From an uncultured Collinsella sp. (GTDB taxonomy: Bacteria; Actinomycetota; Coriobacteriia; Coriobacteriales; Coriobacteriaceae), in assembly GCA_900544095.1 (NCBI GenBank), contig UQTV01000001.1, positions 124,001 through 188,000 on the forward strand: a DNA stretch of 64,000 nucleotides. The letters run 5' to 3'. The stretch's first letter is position 1. Every line of letters starts with the position of its first letter. Positions 8,436-18,537 of the stretch are shown piece after piece. Under the pieces are notes generated by a model. The model searched no databases and was not told the origin of the DNA. It saw only the letters and a program-made list of their open reading frames with translations. The position numbers were made by a program, and so were the translations under genes.

Positions 8436-9668
8436 CTAAGCTAGATCCCAAAACAGCTCGAACAGAACATTTCCATCGAGCCAGCCCAGATGGGTCGGCG
8501 CCAGACGGGCACAGGTGCGGCCAGCGATGACATCGACAGAGGCGATAGGCCCCGCATGGGTATCACCGTGCTCGGGCACCCAAGTGGCAAGCCCAAGCTC
8601 AAGAGCGCGATCACAAGCCGCTGCCAGTTCATCGGCAGGGATGACACGAGACGCGCGAACCAACAGGTCGGAATCATCACCGCGCGTCATGCGACAAGCG
8701 AGCATCAGGTCCTCGGCCGCCGCCTCGCGCCGCGACAGATACTCGGCATCAAACATCGTCGCGGCATCGTCGCGTTGTACCAAACGCACGCGGTGAAAGT
8801 CACCACGGGGAGCCACGCCGGGAAACAGTCCAGCCAAGCGGTCGAAATCCTCGTCGTCGAGCATGCCCGCGGCAGAACGACCCAGGCCCAGGTAGCCCCG
8901 ACCAGTCCAGTAGGCGATATTATGGGCACATTCATGCCCATCGAGCGCGTAGCTCGCCACCTCATACGGATGGTAGCCGGCCGAACTCAGCCGCTGGCGC
9001 GCAACGTCCATGCATGCGGCCTGGAAATCCTCATCGGGCTCAAGCGACTCGTCACGGCACACCATGCGGTAAAGCGGCGTGCCCTCCTCGAGCGTGAGCG
9101 GATAGACCGACACATGGTGCGGGGCCGCCTCAAGCACGCCATCGAGCGTATGCTGCCAGCTCGCCATAGTCTGTCCGGGAAGCCCGCACATAAGGTCGCA
9201 CGACACATCGAGCCCAACATCCTTCACCGTCGCGATAGCCGCAAGTGCCCGATTAGCATCGTGAATGCGGCCAATAGCAGCCAGCTCGGTATTGTCGAGG
9301 GTTTGCACGCCCAGAGAGATGCGCGTGACACCCGCCTCGGCAAGCGCGGTGGCGAGCTCAGCGGTCAGGGACTCAGGATTGGCTTCGCAAGTAAATTCAA
9401 CGGGTTTGCACCACATGGAGATACGCCGGGCAAGTTCCACCAGGCGCTCCCCTGCCAGCGATGGCGTGCCGCCGCCAGTATAGACCGTGCGGACCTGCGC
9501 AAGCGCCCCGGCGTCGCCAAAGGAATCGAGGCGCGCATACAACTGCTCAAAATAGGAATCGAGCGCGGCATCCAAATCACACGCAGCAAAGCTGCGCGAG
9601 TCAAAGTCGCAGTACCGGCACTTTTGAGCGCAAAACGGCACGTGCACGTACAGCGCGGTAACGGCCAC
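8436..9668 (-). CDS. hemW: HemW-like radical SAM protein
   Basis: Radical-SAM protein of the HemW/HemN-like family; HemW is a heme chaperone and not a true coproporphyrinogen dehydrogenase. The 410-residue product has the cluster motif CAQKCRYCDF at about 13-22; the F after the third Cys-Asp is typical of HemW. It also has TVYTGGGTPS, the SLGVQTLD segment and a C-terminal HemN-like domain. The start is GTG at 9668, two bases after the dusB stop, so it is coupled to dusB. No heme biosynthesis genes are nearby, as is usual for hemW. The biochemical function in this organism is unproven. Confidence 0.9.
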   Translation of the reverse strand: MAVTALYVHVPFCAQKCRYCDFDSRSFAACDLDAALDSYFEQLYARLDSFGDAGALAQVRTVYTGGGTPSLAGERLVELARRISMWCKPVEFTCEANPESLTAELATALAEAGVTRISLGVQTLDNTELAAIGRIHDANRALAAIATVKDVGLDVSCDLMCGLPGQTMASWQHTLDGVLEAAPHHVSVYPLTLEEGTPLYRMVCRDESLEPDEDFQAACMDVARQRLSSAGYHPYEVASYALDGHECAHNIAYWTGRGYLGLGRSAAGMLDDEDFDRLAGLFPGVAPRGDFHRVRLVQRDDAATMFDAEYLSRREAAAEDLMLACRMTRGDDSDLLVRASRVIPADELAAACDRALELGLATWVPEHGDTHAGPIASVDVIAGRTCARLAPTHLGWLDGNVLFELFWDLA

Positions 9669-9670
9669 CG

Positions 9671-10714
9671 TTAGGCCTCCAACGGATGGGCAGGCACCGA
9701 CTCGCCGGCGGCAAGCGCGGCCTCGCAGGCCACCACGTCGCGCTCGATATCATCGACCAGCGCCATAAACTCCTCGTACGTAGAGCAACGCACCACCTGA
9801 GCGCGCCAGGCGGCGGCATGGGGCATGCCCTTTAAGTACCAGCTTGCGTACGTGCGAGCACGCGACATGAGCGGCAGAAGCTCGTGCGTCAACGTCAGGT
9901 GCTCGCGCAGAGCCTCCAGGCGCTCGACCGAGGAGCGAGAAGGAACCGGCGTGCCATCGAGTGCAAGGGCTCGGGCATCGCCGAACACCCACGGATTGCC
10001 GTAGATGCCGCGCGCGATAAACACCGCGCTGGCACCCGAGCCGTGCAGATGCTCAGCAGCGTCCTCGGCCGAGAACACATCGCCCGAACCAATCACGGGA
10101 ATCTCGACAGCGTCGGCAACCTCATCGACGACCGACCAATCGGCCTGGCCCGTGTAGAGCTGCGTGGCGCAACGACCATGCACGGCGACTGCGGCAGCCC
10201 CTGCGCCCTCAAGCATCTGGGCAAATGTCGCGGCATTGCGGTCCTCGGCATAAAAGCCCTTGCGAATCTTGACGGTCACGGGCACGTGCGCCGCGCCCAC
10301 CGTGGCCTCGACGATCTTCTCGGCCAGGTCGGGCGTGCGCATGAGCGCCGAACCCTCGCCCTTGGTGACAACCTTGCGGGCGGGGCATGCCATATTGATA
10401 TCGATGAGCGACAGGCGATCGCCAACGCGCTCCTCGACGGCGGCGACGGCGCTCGCAAACTGATCGGGCTTGGAGCCAAAGAGCTGCACGCAAATCTGCT
10501 GCTCCTCGTCGGCCGGCAGCACCAGGCGCCACGTTTTGTTGCTGGCATAGGCAAGGCCTGCCACGCTCACCATCTCGCTGTAGGCAAGGTTGGCACCGCG
10601 GCGGCGACACATGATGCGATAGGCGGGGTCGGTAACGCCCGCCATGGGAGCCATAAGGAACGGCTGCTCGGCATAGGCGCCCAGCAGCCGCAGACTATAT
10701 TCGGAAAGAGCCAT
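9671..10714 (-). CDS. dusB: tRNA-dihydrouridine synthase (DusB-like)
   Basis: FMN-dependent reductase that forms dihydrouridine in tRNA. The 347-residue TIM-barrel protein shows APMAGVTDPAYR near the start, the catalytic-cysteine block NMACPARKVVTKGEGSALM, PVTVKIRKG and the FMN-phosphate loop PVIGSGDVFSAEDA. The length and sequence pattern fit the DusB subgroup usual in Gram-positive bacteria, though the subgroup call is from memory. ATG at 10714 is four bases from the lepA stop, so it lies in the lepA-dusB-hemW-dnaJ2 run. Confidence 0.94.
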   Translation of the reverse strand: MALSEYSLRLLGAYAEQPFLMAPMAGVTDPAYRIMCRRRGANLAYSEMVSVAGLAYASNKTWRLVLPADEEQQICVQLFGSKPDQFASAVAAVEERVGDRLSLIDINMACPARKVVTKGEGSALMRTPDLAEKIVEATVGAAHVPVTVKIRKGFYAEDRNAATFAQMLEGAGAAAVAVHGRCATQLYTGQADWSVVDEVADAVEIPVIGSGDVFSAEDAAEHLHGSGASAVFIARGIYGNPWVFGDARALALDGTPVPSRSSVERLEALREHLTLTHELLPLMSRARTYASWYLKGMPHAAAWRAQVVRCSTYEEFMALVDDIERDVVACEAALAAGESVPAHPLEA

Positions 10715-10718
10715 AGAC

Positions 10719-12530
10719 CTACTCGTCCACCTTGAGGATCGCCATAAAGGCCTCCTGCGGGACCTCGACCGATCCGATGGCCTTCATACGCTTCTTGCCC
10801 TCTTTCTGCTTCTCGAGCAGCTTGCGCTTTCGCGAGATATCGCCACCGTAGCACTTAGCAAGAACGTCCTTGCGACGCGCCTTGACGGTGGAACGGGCGA
10901 TGATCTTGTTGCCGATAGCACCCTGGATGGGCACCTCGAACAGCTGACGCGGGATGATCTCCTTGAGCTTGTCGCACAAGCCACGGGCCAGGCCATATGC
11001 CTTGTCCTTATGGACGATAAACGAAAGCGCGTCCACCTCGTCGCCCGAAAGCAAAATATCGAGCTTCACGAGCTCGGAGGGACGGTACTCGTTGAACTCG
11101 TAGTCGAGCGAGGCATAGCCCTTGGTGCGGCTCTTGAGCTGATCGAAGAAGTCCAAGATGAGCTCGGCGAGCGGCATATCGAAGCGCATCTCGACCGATT
11201 TGCTCGTCAGGTGGATCATATCGGTTGTGACGCCGCGGTGCTCAATGGCGAGCTGCATGACGGCACCCGTGTACTCAGGCGGGCAGATGATCTTTGCCTT
11301 GAGGTAGGGTTCCTCGATACGATCGATGCGCGTGGCCTCGGGAAGGTCCTGCGGACTGCGGACATCGATCATCTCGCCGTCGGTCTTGTAGACGTGATAG
11401 TCGACCGAGGGACTCGTGGCAATGAGGTCCAGGTTGAACTCGCGCTCCAGGCGTTCCTTGACGACTTCCATGTGCAGCAGGCCCAGGAAGCCCACGCGGA
11501 AGCCAAAGCCGAGCGCCACCGAGGTCTCGGGCTCCCACACCAACGACGGGTCGTTGACGTGCAGCTTATCGAGGGCGTCGCGCAGATTCTCGTAGTCCTT
11601 GTTGTCGATCGGGAACAGGCCCGTATAGACCATGGGCTTGGCCTCGCGATAACCGGGAAGCGGCTCGGGGCAGGGGTTCGACGCCCACGTAAGGGTATCG
11701 CCCACGCGAACGGCCTCGGGATCCTTCAAGCCCGTGACCACATATCCGACCTCGCCGACGGTCAGCGCGTCGACCGGGGTCTCGGCAGGACGCTTGACGC
11801 CCACGCCGTCGACCAAAAAGTCGCCCTTGGCCTGCATCATAAGCAGGGTATCGCCCTTTTTGATGGAACCATCGAAGACGCGCACCGTAGCCACCACACC
11901 GCGATACTCGTCAAAGTACGAATCCAAAATGAGCGCTTTGAGCGGAGCGTTTGCATCGCCCTTAGGCGGCGAAATCAAAAAGACGATGGACTCCAGCAGA
12001 TCGTGAATGCCCTCGCCGGTCTTGCCCGAGACGCACACGGCATCATCGGCGGGAATCGCCAGGTCGTCCTCGATCTCGGTCTTAACCTCGTCGGGATGGG
12101 CCGAGGGCAGGTCGATCTTGTTGATGGCGGGCACAATGTCCAGATTGGCGTTCATGGCGAGCGTCGCGTTGGAGACGGTCTGTGCCTCGACACCCTGAGT
12201 GGCGTCGACGACGAGCACCGCGCCCTCACAAGCGGCCAGCGAACGCGAGACCTCGTAGGTAAAGTCTACATGGCCCGGCGTATCGATGAGGTTGAACTGA
12301 TACGTCTCGCCGTCGTCGGCGTCATAGGACACGCGGACGGCGTTGGACTTGATCGTGATGCCGCGCTCGCGCTCGATATCCATGGTGTCGAGCAGCTGCG
12401 ACTCCATGTCGCGCTCGTCGACGGTATGGGTGAGCTCGAGGATGCGGTCGCTGATCGTAGACTTGCCATGGTCAATGTGCGCAACGATTGAGAAGTTGCG
12501 GATGTGGGAAATGTCAATTGAAGTATTCAT
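10719..12530 (-). CDS. lepA: Elongation factor 4 (LepA)
   Basis: Translational GTPase EF4, linked to ribosome back-translocation and 30S biogenesis. The 603-residue product has G1 [10 protein letters not shown]3 DTPGHVDF, G4 NKID, and the LepA-specific C-terminal domain ending after [29 protein letters not shown] at 12530 opens [22 protein letters not shown]; an upstream extension reads through a terminator and is rejected. Only a weak ribosome site (TAAGATAG) is visible. It is the first gene of the run lepA to recO. Confidence 0.97.
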   Translation of the reverse strand: MNTSIDISHIRNFSIVAHIDHGKSTISDRILELTHTVDERDMESQLLDTMDIERERGITIKSNAVRVSYDADDGETYQFNLIDTPGHVDFTYEVSRSLAACEGAVLVVDATQGVEAQTVSNATLAMNANLDIVPAINKIDLPSAHPDEVKTEIEDDLAIPADDAVCVSGKTGEGIHDLLESIVFLISPPKGDANAPLKALILDSYFDEYRGVVATVRVFDGSIKKGDTLLMMQAKGDFLVDGVGVKRPAETPVDALTVGEVGYVVTGLKDPEAVRVGDTLTWASNPCPEPLPGYREAKPMVYTGLFPIDNKDYENLRDALDKLHVNDPSLVWEPETSVALGFGFRVGFLGLLHMEVVKERLEREFNLDLIATSPSVDYHVYKTDGEMIDVRSPQDLPEATRIDRIEEPYLKAKIICPPEYTGAVMQLAIEHRGVTTDMIHLTSKSVEMRFDMPLAELILDFFDQLKSRTKGYASLDYEFNEYRPSELVKLDILLSGDEVDALSFIVHKDKAYGLARGLCDKLKEIIPRQLFEVPIQGAIGNKIIARSTVKARRKDVLAKCYGGDISRKRKLLEKQKEGKKRMKAIGSVEVPQEAFMAILKVDE

Positions 12531-12553
12531 GCGGACTATCTTACCCGAGCGGT

Positions 12554-12590
12554 ACAAAAAATGGAGCCTGTTCCATAAAACAGGCTCCAT
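12554..12590 (-). terminator. Intrinsic terminator after rpsT
   Basis: On the minus strand ATGGAGCCTGTT pairs with AACAGGCTCCAT around a six-base loop, then TTTTTTG. It lies between the rpsT stop (12627) and the lepA start (12530), so the lepA run must have its own promoter nearby. Confidence 0.93.
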
Positions 12591-12626
12591 TTATGCGCGT
12601 AATCTGTGTAGTGTGAAATTTACAAC

Positions 12627-12893
12627 TTAGGCGTTGATGCTGTTCACGAGCTTGGCAAGACCGGACTTGCGGTTGGAAGCCTGGTTCTTGTGGATAACAT
12701 GCTTGGCGGCAGCCATGTCGAGACGCTTGGTAACGGTCTTGAGGGCAGCCTGGGCCTTCTCGGCGTCGCCCTCGGCGACGGCGGACTGGACGTGCTTGGT
12801 CAGCGTCTTGAGCTCGGACTTGACAGCCTTGTTACGCATGCGAGCTGCCTCATTGGTGCGGATACGCTTCTTCTGAGACTTGATGTTTGCCAC
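12627..12893 (-). CDS. rpsT: 30S ribosomal protein S20
   Basis: Ribosomal protein bS20, an early-binding helical protein of the small subunit. The 88-residue product is Lys/Arg/Ala-rich with the usual opening [17 protein letters not shown] and the [17 protein letters not shown] end. The start is GTG at 12893 with AAAGGA nine bases upstream; the ATG further upstream (12962) has no homology behind it. It is a single-gene unit with its own promoter at 12969-12977 and terminator at 12554-12590. Confidence 0.97.
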   Translation of the reverse strand: MANIKSQKKRIRTNEAARMRNKAVKSELKTLTKHVQSAVAEGDAEKAQAALKTVTKRLDMAAAKHVIHKNQASNRKSGLAKLVNSINA

Positions 12894-12968
12894 TTCTGGA
12901 GTTCCTTTCGAGTTCCTTGCAAAAAATGTATGACACCTCTGAGACACGGTGAGGTCATGCAAGCGCCT

Positions 12969-12977
12969 ACTATAGCA
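12969..12977 (-). promoter_or_regulatory. Extended -10 promoter of rpsT
   Basis: The minus strand reads TGCTATAGT, an extended -10 box. The -35 is poor. The start site would be near 12962, about 70 bases before the GTG. The same TGCTA core recurs before mihF, rpmB, adhE and rpsB. Confidence 0.7.
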
Positions 12978-13026
12978 CGCTCCCCCTCAAAGGAATAGAA
13001 CGAATTTGTCAAATAGGCAGGTATCA

Positions 13027-13989
13027 TCACGATTTTCTCAAGATGTTCGTAATCCAGAGCAAAAGCGCGGTCTCAGAATCGGCAGAGCCCTTGAGCGCGA
13101 GCTCCACATCGACCGCACCCTCGAGCGCTGCGACGAGCTCTGCCATCGAAAAGCGACGCGCCCAAGTCAGGTGATTCTTGACCTGCCAGGACTGGAGCTT
13201 GAGCGTTGCGGCCAGCTCACGACCCTGTCCACGCGCATCGAGCGCCTTGGCGACGATCAGCTCACGGATGCGACCGCACAGCAGCGTGTAGGTCCACACA
13301 TAGCTCTTGGCGGGCAGCAGATTGAAGAGCTCGAGCGATCGCCGCATATCGCGAGCCGAGACGGCGTTGAGGAAGTCCCAGGGTTGAACCTCGGCCGTAC
13401 GGACAATCCAGCGCTCAACATCGGCAAGTTCAATCTGAGGCGACTCGACCATCTGGGCAAGCTTAGCCAAGTCGTTATCGAGCATGCGCGTGTTTTCGCC
13501 CGAACGCGAGACGAGCTCCTCGGCGGCCGCCGTCGAAATCGACTTACCGCGCTGCGTCGCCATCTGCTGAACACGGCGCGGCAGTTCCCAGCGCTTGGTA
13601 CCCGAGCAATCGACGATAGCCTTCTTGTCGATCTTGGCGATTGCCTTATACAGGCGCGTATTCTTGGCAAGTGAGTCGGCGATGATGAGGCAGACCGTAG
13701 TGGGGCTGGGACTCGCCAGATACCCAACGAGCGGCTCCGAGACCGCCTTGGCGAGCTTTGAGCAGCCATCGAGGATTACCAGACGAAACTCGCTGCCCAT
13801 CGGAAAGGTGTTAAGCGATCCGATAATGGACTCGATATCGGGGTCCTTGGTCATGTCTCGCTCGTCGAGGTTGAACTCGACCATACCCGACTTTTCCAGA
13901 CGCGCTTTCATACGCGAGACGGCGTGATCGCGCTTAACTCCGTCGGTACCGACGATCAGATATGCCGGCAGCAAACCGGTTTCGGACAT
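13027..13989 (-). CDS. holA: DNA polymerase III subunit delta
   Basis: Clamp-loader delta subunit that opens the sliding clamp during replication. The 320-residue product has the HolA layout: YLIVGTDGVKRDHAVSRM near the start, an AAA-like domain I-II with FRLVILDGCSKL, then the helical C-terminal domain with AVSARDMRRSLELF. ATG at 13989 has GGAGGGGAG ahead. It follows comEC by 78 bp on the same strand. The comEA-comEC-holA order is common in Gram-positive bacteria and supports both calls. Confidence 0.93.
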   Translation of the reverse strand: MSETGLLPAYLIVGTDGVKRDHAVSRMKARLEKSGMVEFNLDERDMTKDPDIESIIGSLNTFPMGSEFRLVILDGCSKLAKAVSEPLVGYLASPSPTTVCLIIADSLAKNTRLYKAIAKIDKKAIVDCSGTKRWELPRRVQQMATQRGKSISTAAAEELVSRSGENTRMLDNDLAKLAQMVESPQIELADVERWIVRTAEVQPWDFLNAVSARDMRRSLELFNLLPAKSYVWTYTLLCGRIRELIVAKALDARGQGRELAATLKLQSWQVKNHLTWARRFSMAELVAALEGAVDVELALKGSADSETALLLWITNILRKS

Positions 13990-14067
13990 TGCGCTCCCCT
14001 CCCGCAGGCCTTCGCATTCGTTCCGTGCCATTCTAGCCCAGGGGCCCACCACACGCCAACGACGTCG

Positions 14068-16371
14068 TCACGGTCGCTGGCATCGCATCACAAAGCCATT
14101 CGCAGTCGGTGCGACGGTAATGTCGCCGTGTTCGATGGTACACGCGAACACACCACCCGCTTCCTTAACGGCATCGATGCAGGCATCGGACGGATGGCCG
14201 TATCGATTCCCCTCACCGGCGCTTGCGAGGGAAAGCTCGGGCTTCAGGACGTCCAGCAACTCACCATCGACTGAAACCTTGGAGCCGTGATGCCCAAGTT
14301 TAAGTACATCGATATCCCCCACCTCCTGCACGAATTCCCGTTCTTGGTCGAGCTCGGCATCACCGGTGAGAAGTATTCGCAGGCCCTTACCTTCCTGAAC
14401 ATAAGAGAGCAGCAGGACAAGCGAGTCCTCATTTCCCTCGCCATCCACGGACTCGAATGGCCACATCACGCGGGCGCAAAATGAGCCGATGTCGACCGTA
14501 TCCCCATGGCGCACCTGCCGATACTCCACGCCAGGTCGGTTCAATACCTCGACAGGAGCATCCTCCAGCGCATCCGCCGCCACGGCAATCGTTCCGACCG
14601 AAAACTGTTCGAGCACGGCAGGCAAACCACCCCAGTGGTCCTCATCCCAATGCGTCACAAAAACGGCATCGATATGGTGCACGTTATTGCGAACCAACGC
14701 CGCAACCACACGCTCGTCGAGCCCGCAGTCGACGAGAGCTACTGCGCCGCCTTGGCGGATAAGAATCGCATCGGCCTGACCAACATCGAGAACCGTTACC
14801 GAAGGCGGCACACATCGATCCCAATAGACATACGGAACCCCCGCAGCAAGCATCAAACATAGCAGCCCCACTGCCATGGGCCGCACGCGGGGGCGTGGCC
14901 ACCAGACCAAGAGGACCGCCAGCGCAAACGGCACCACGTATACCAAGAGCGTATCGGGCGGCACGCTAACGGATGCGCCCGGAACGGCGGCAAAGAGCTG
15001 TTCAAAGAACAGAGCGCAGCGAGCGACAATCATGGGCACCACGAGCGCCCCGTGACGCAGCAGCGGCACAAGCGAGCAGGGCACCAACACAACCGATACA
15101 GCGAGCAGCATGCTTATCACCGGACCGATCACGGCATTTGCAAGCGGGGCAATGAGTGAAAACGTCCCAAATGCGGGAATGGTTACGGGAAGTGTCGCCA
15201 GCTGCGAGCACAGCGTGACGGACAAAATACTGGCGAGGCCCGGTGGCACACTCAGCTCGCCCAAGGCGTAGGTAGCGTAGGGGCAAAAACAAAGGATGGC
15301 AAAGACACTGGCGCACGATAGCTGAAAACCCATCTCGAACAGTACTGTCGGCCGGAGCAACACAAAGATTACCATGGTCAAAAATAGAGCCGAGAGGCCA
15401 TGCCGACGACGCCCGGCGCCGTTGGCGACAAGCGACGCCGCCACCATAGAGCACGCGCGCACGGCCGAGGGCGAAGCGCCAGTAAAAACGGCATAGGCAG
15501 CGAGGGCCAGCACCAACAGCCCCCGCTGAAGCCCACGAGAGAGACGCGTCTTTTGCAGGGCACTCTCAATCACAAACCCCACGATGGCAAGATGACTGCC
15601 CGAAACGGCGATGAGATGTGCGGTGCCCGTTACCGAAAACCATTCGCCCGCAGGCTGGGCGCGCAGCTCGGACGAGCGCCCACAGACAACGCCGGCGATG
15701 AGCGAGCGCGCTGGGTCGGTCGCGGGCGCGATAACGGCAAGGAGCTCGTTTCGAAGCCAAGACAACGGGCCTGGAGGGCCCTCGTCGATCGATACCAACC
15801 GGACGACTTTAGCCTTTCGAAGCTCGCCCCGAAGCACGCGTGAGCGCCCATACGCATCATTCTCAAAGCGCGAAATTCGACCGATAGCACGTACATGCGA
15901 ACCGGCGCCAAGCTCACGATCACACGACAGCCGTACCTGACCCAAACGCTTTTCGCCCGCATACGCATCACAGGTATAGGAGTACGCACCGTCATTGATG
16001 GACGGGTCGCCACACACAACAAACTCGAGACTGCTCGCAGCCCGATTATCCAACGCCCTCGAAGCGCGCAGCGCCCCTATCGCCCAACCCGCGGACACTA
16101 CCGCCCCCGCCACGAGGCCGAGGGCCGCGGCATACAGCCATCGCCTCCACCGCACAAGGCGCATGCAGGACCGAGCCAATACGATGCACCCTGCTGCCGC
16201 AACGGGAATGGCCATAAGCAATGTGACGGGCGCCGCCCGCTCTCCCAGCAGCGCATCGGCCGCCATGTTAAGCACTAACCCACAGCTCGCACACAAGCCG
16301 GCACAAAGGGCTATCGTCCACGGCATCAATGGGCGCGGTGGCATCACATGCTCGCGCTCGGTCGCACTCAT
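14068..16371 (-). CDS. comEC: ComEC/Rec2 DNA-uptake channel protein
   Basis: Polytopic membrane protein that forms the channel carrying single-stranded DNA into the cell during natural transformation. The 767-residue product has two to three N-terminal membrane helices, an extracytoplasmic OB-like region (about 95-230), the Competence membrane domain with VSGSHLAIVGF and TGASPSAVRA, and a C-terminal metallo-beta-lactamase-like nuclease domain with DVGQADAILI, THWDEDHWGG, LTGDAELDQE and LGHHGSKVS. The active-site residues look intact. ATG at 16371 overlaps the comEA stop as ATGA, so the two are translationally coupled. Confidence 0.95.
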   Translation of the reverse strand: MSATEREHVMPPRPLMPWTIALCAGLCASCGLVLNMAADALLGERAAPVTLLMAIPVAAAGCIVLARSCMRLVRWRRWLYAAALGLVAGAVVSAGWAIGALRASRALDNRAASSLEFVVCGDPSINDGAYSYTCDAYAGEKRLGQVRLSCDRELGAGSHVRAIGRISRFENDAYGRSRVLRGELRKAKVVRLVSIDEGPPGPLSWLRNELLAVIAPATDPARSLIAGVVCGRSSELRAQPAGEWFSVTGTAHLIAVSGSHLAIVGFVIESALQKTRLSRGLQRGLLVLALAAYAVFTGASPSAVRACSMVAASLVANGAGRRRHGLSALFLTMVIFVLLRPTVLFEMGFQLSCASVFAILCFCPYATYALGELSVPPGLASILSVTLCSQLATLPVTIPAFGTFSLIAPLANAVIGPVISMLLAVSVVLVPCSLVPLLRHGALVVPMIVARCALFFEQLFAAVPGASVSVPPDTLLVYVVPFALAVLLVWWPRPRVRPMAVGLLCLMLAAGVPYVYWDRCVPPSVTVLDVGQADAILIRQGGAVALVDCGLDERVVAALVRNNVHHIDAVFVTHWDEDHWGGLPAVLEQFSVGTIAVAADALEDAPVEVLNRPGVEYRQVRHGDTVDIGSFCARVMWPFESVDGEGNEDSLVLLLSYVQEGKGLRILLTGDAELDQEREFVQEVGDIDVLKLGHHGSKVSVDGELLDVLKPELSLASAGEGNRYGHPSDACIDAVKEAGGVFACTIEHGDITVAPTANGFVMRCQRP

Positions 16372-17078
16372 ACGCAGATGCAATCTTTAATTTTGGCGAG
16401 TTTCTTCTCACCGATCCCCGATACGCGCATAAGGTCATCGACCGAGGCAAAGGCCCCGTTTTGCGTCCGTTCGTCGATAATTGACTGGGCCATAGAAGGC
16501 CCGATGCCCGAAAGCGTCTGCAGCTCCGCCGCACTTGCCGTATTGATATTCACAAGTCCCGACGAAGACCCTGTACCAGGGGTCGTGGAAGCACTGCTTT
16601 CGGCGCCGCCGACGGCCGCAGCCGTTTGTTGCTCCCCTACCGTCGGCACATAGATCTTTTGACCATCGGTGATCTTGGACGCACGGTTAAGACCCGTCAC
16701 ATCCGCCTCGGCCGTAAGCCCTCCGGCGGCATCAATCGCCTGGGACACCCGTGCTCCATCTTTAAGCCGGTACACGCCAGGCTTCACAACGGCGCCATCA
16801 ACATCGACGTACACCTCGGCAGCAGAGGAGCTCTTGGCAGACGGCTCATCGGCATCGTCAGGAGAGGCATCCCCGGCCCCGCGCACATCCGAGGCGCTCG
16901 CCTCATCACTACGCTCAAACGATACGTCGCTGGAGTGACCACCAAAACCTGCCATCGCCAAGCCGCTCGCGGCGGCAATGACAACCAGGATCGCCACGAC
17001 CATCGCCTTATGGCCGAGCAGCTTTTCTGCCCAGCGGTCCATCCGTTTAACCCGTTCGTGTTGCTCGCGCTGCGCCAT
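16368..17078 (-). CDS. comEA: ComEA DNA receptor
   Basis: Membrane-anchored receptor that binds incoming double-stranded DNA at the cell surface. The 236-residue product has one N-terminal membrane helix (about 25-46), a Ser/Asp-rich linker, an SLBB domain (VYVDVDGAVVKPGVYRL onward) and a C-terminal helix-hairpin-helix pair with LVNINTASAAELQTLSGIG and VSGIGEKKLAKI. ATG at 17078 has GGGAGGTG six bases ahead. It is the first gene of comEA-comEC-holA. A 20-bp element at 17155-17174 is shared with the yraN-comM-dprA operon. Confidence 0.95.
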   Translation of the reverse strand: MAQREQHERVKRMDRWAEKLLGHKAMVVAILVVIAAASGLAMAGFGGHSSDVSFERSDEASASDVRGAGDASPDDADEPSAKSSSAAEVYVDVDGAVVKPGVYRLKDGARVSQAIDAAGGLTAEADVTGLNRASKITDGQKIYVPTVGEQQTAAAVGGAESSASTTPGTGSSSGLVNINTASAAELQTLSGIGPSMAQSIIDERTQNGAFASVDDLMRVSGIGEKKLAKIKDCICV

Positions 17079-17154
17079 AGCAAACACCTCCCAACACCAT
17101 CGTGTCAGGAAACGAGCGCCGCAGCCTCCGCACGTCCACACCGGTTATCGCGGT

Positions 17155-17174
17155 CAAACCAAAAGCTGACCAAA
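17155..17174 (-). promoter_or_regulatory. Candidate competence-operon control element, copy 1
   Basis: The minus strand reads TTTGGTCAGCTTTTGGTTTG, ending 76 bases before the comEA start codon. It contains TTTGGT twice with an 11-bp period, one helical turn. The same 20 bases occur at 49553-49572, 71 bases before yraN-comM-dprA. No function is known to me; a shared activator or sigma-factor site is inferred. Confidence 0.6.
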
Positions 17175-17247
17175 ACCTTGCGAGAAAATATCCATTTATT
17201 CAAGCACACGTCGACAAATGAACCGTTTATCGCCTAATGCCCAGATA

Positions 17248-17281
17248 GAAAAAGACCGACGATGCAAAAACACCGCCGGTC
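17248..17281 (-). terminator. Intrinsic terminator after thiI
   Basis: On the minus strand AGACCGGCGGTG pairs with CATCGTCGGTCT (two GU pairs) around TTTTTG, followed by TTTTTC. It closes the mihF-gmk-rpoZ-thiI unit 11 bp after the thiI stop and insulates comEA. Confidence 0.92.
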
Positions 17282-17292
17282 TATACACAACA

Positions 17293-18537
17293 TTATTCGT
17301 AATCTTGGTAAATCTCACGTGGAGCGAGCTCAGAATGCTTGCGTTTTAAGGTCTTAGGGGCCTTATACGTGTTGCTCTCAAAGTCGATGTACTCAGTCTG
17401 TTTGAGCAAACGCTCAATCATCTCCTCGTGGTCGAACAGCTCCCAGGCCTCGTGCACGGCATCGAGTTTGGCGTGTGTCTCGGGACGACGCGGCATAAAC
17501 AGCGTGCAGCAGTCGGGAGCAGCCTCGGTCGAGATACCGAACGTACCGATCTCCTCAGCGCGTGCAATGATCTCCTGCTTGTCCGAACCGATCAGCGGGC
17601 GGAACACGGGGATCTTGACGGCCTCGTTGACGGCCATAATGTTCTCGAGCGTCTGGGATGCAACCTGACCGAGCGATTCGCCGGTCACAATAGCCTTGGC
17701 GCCCTCGATATGCGCAATGCGCTCAGCAACCGAATACATAATGCGGCGATACATGATCACCCGCAGGTTGCTGGGGCAGGTCACCGAGATCTCACGCTGA
17801 CAATCGCCAAACGGCACCACGTACAGGCGGCCGATCTGGACACCCGGCTCAAGCGCACGGATGATGTCCTGCACCAAATATTCGCTCGTATCAGGCGTCT
17901 GAGGACGACCGGAGAAATGTACCGGCACGCACACCGCGCCGCGACGCGCGAGCATCCAGGTCGCCACCGGCGAATCGATACCCGAGGAAAGCAGCGTCAC
18001 AACCTTGCCGGCAGACCCCACCGGAAGACCACCCACGCCGCGCTCAGAGCGCGCATACACATAGACGCTACCCTGGACCACCAGCACGTGCACCATCGCG
18101 TCGGGATCGTGCATCTGGACCTTTTTATCGGGAAACGCCTCGCACAGTACCTCGCCAACCTGTCGATTGATATCAATCGAGGTGAGCTCGTAGTCGGTGT
18201 TAGAGCGCTTGGCGTGCACCTTAAACGAATCGAAGGAACCAAACTCGCGCAGCGCCTTCACGGCGGCGGCGCAGTACTCCTGCGGGTCGCGGTTCGTGTG
18301 ATATGCCAGGGACACGCGAGCAACGCCGGGGACGGTGCGAATGACGCGCGCCGCCTCGTCGGCCTGATGCTCGTTAAAGGTCACGAGGATATAACCGGAA
18401 ATTCGAGACACGGCATTCACGGAAAAGGCGGCCAAGGCCGCCTTGATGTTATCCATGAGGATATGCTCAAAATGTGCGCGGTTCTTGCCCTTTAGTCCAA
18501 CCTCGTGATAGTGGACCAGGCAGACGCGGGCTGCCAT
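17293..18537 (-). CDS. thiI: tRNA uracil 4-sulfurtransferase ThiI
   Basis: ATP-dependent enzyme that makes 4-thiouridine at tRNA position 8 and can supply sulfur for thiazole synthesis. The 414-residue product has an N-terminal ferredoxin-like/THUMP part (HYHEVGLKGKNR onward), a PP-loop LLSSGIDSPVATWM at about 185-198 and the C-terminal AANH domain. It ends at the short length, so the rhodanese domain of the E. coli form is absent, as in most Gram-positive versions. ATG at 18537 directly abuts the rpoZ stop (TAAATG). Confidence 0.95.
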   Translation of the reverse strand: MAARVCLVHYHEVGLKGKNRAHFEHILMDNIKAALAAFSVNAVSRISGYILVTFNEHQADEAARVIRTVPGVARVSLAYHTNRDPQEYCAAAVKALREFGSFDSFKVHAKRSNTDYELTSIDINRQVGEVLCEAFPDKKVQMHDPDAMVHVLVVQGSVYVYARSERGVGGLPVGSAGKVVTLLSSGIDSPVATWMLARRGAVCVPVHFSGRPQTPDTSEYLVQDIIRALEPGVQIGRLYVVPFGDCQREISVTCPSNLRVIMYRRIMYSVAERIAHIEGAKAIVTGESLGQVASQTLENIMAVNEAVKIPVFRPLIGSDKQEIIARAEEIGTFGISTEAAPDCCTLFMPRRPETHAKLDAVHEAWELFDHEEMIERLLKQTEYIDFESNTYKAPKTLKRKHSELAPREIYQDYE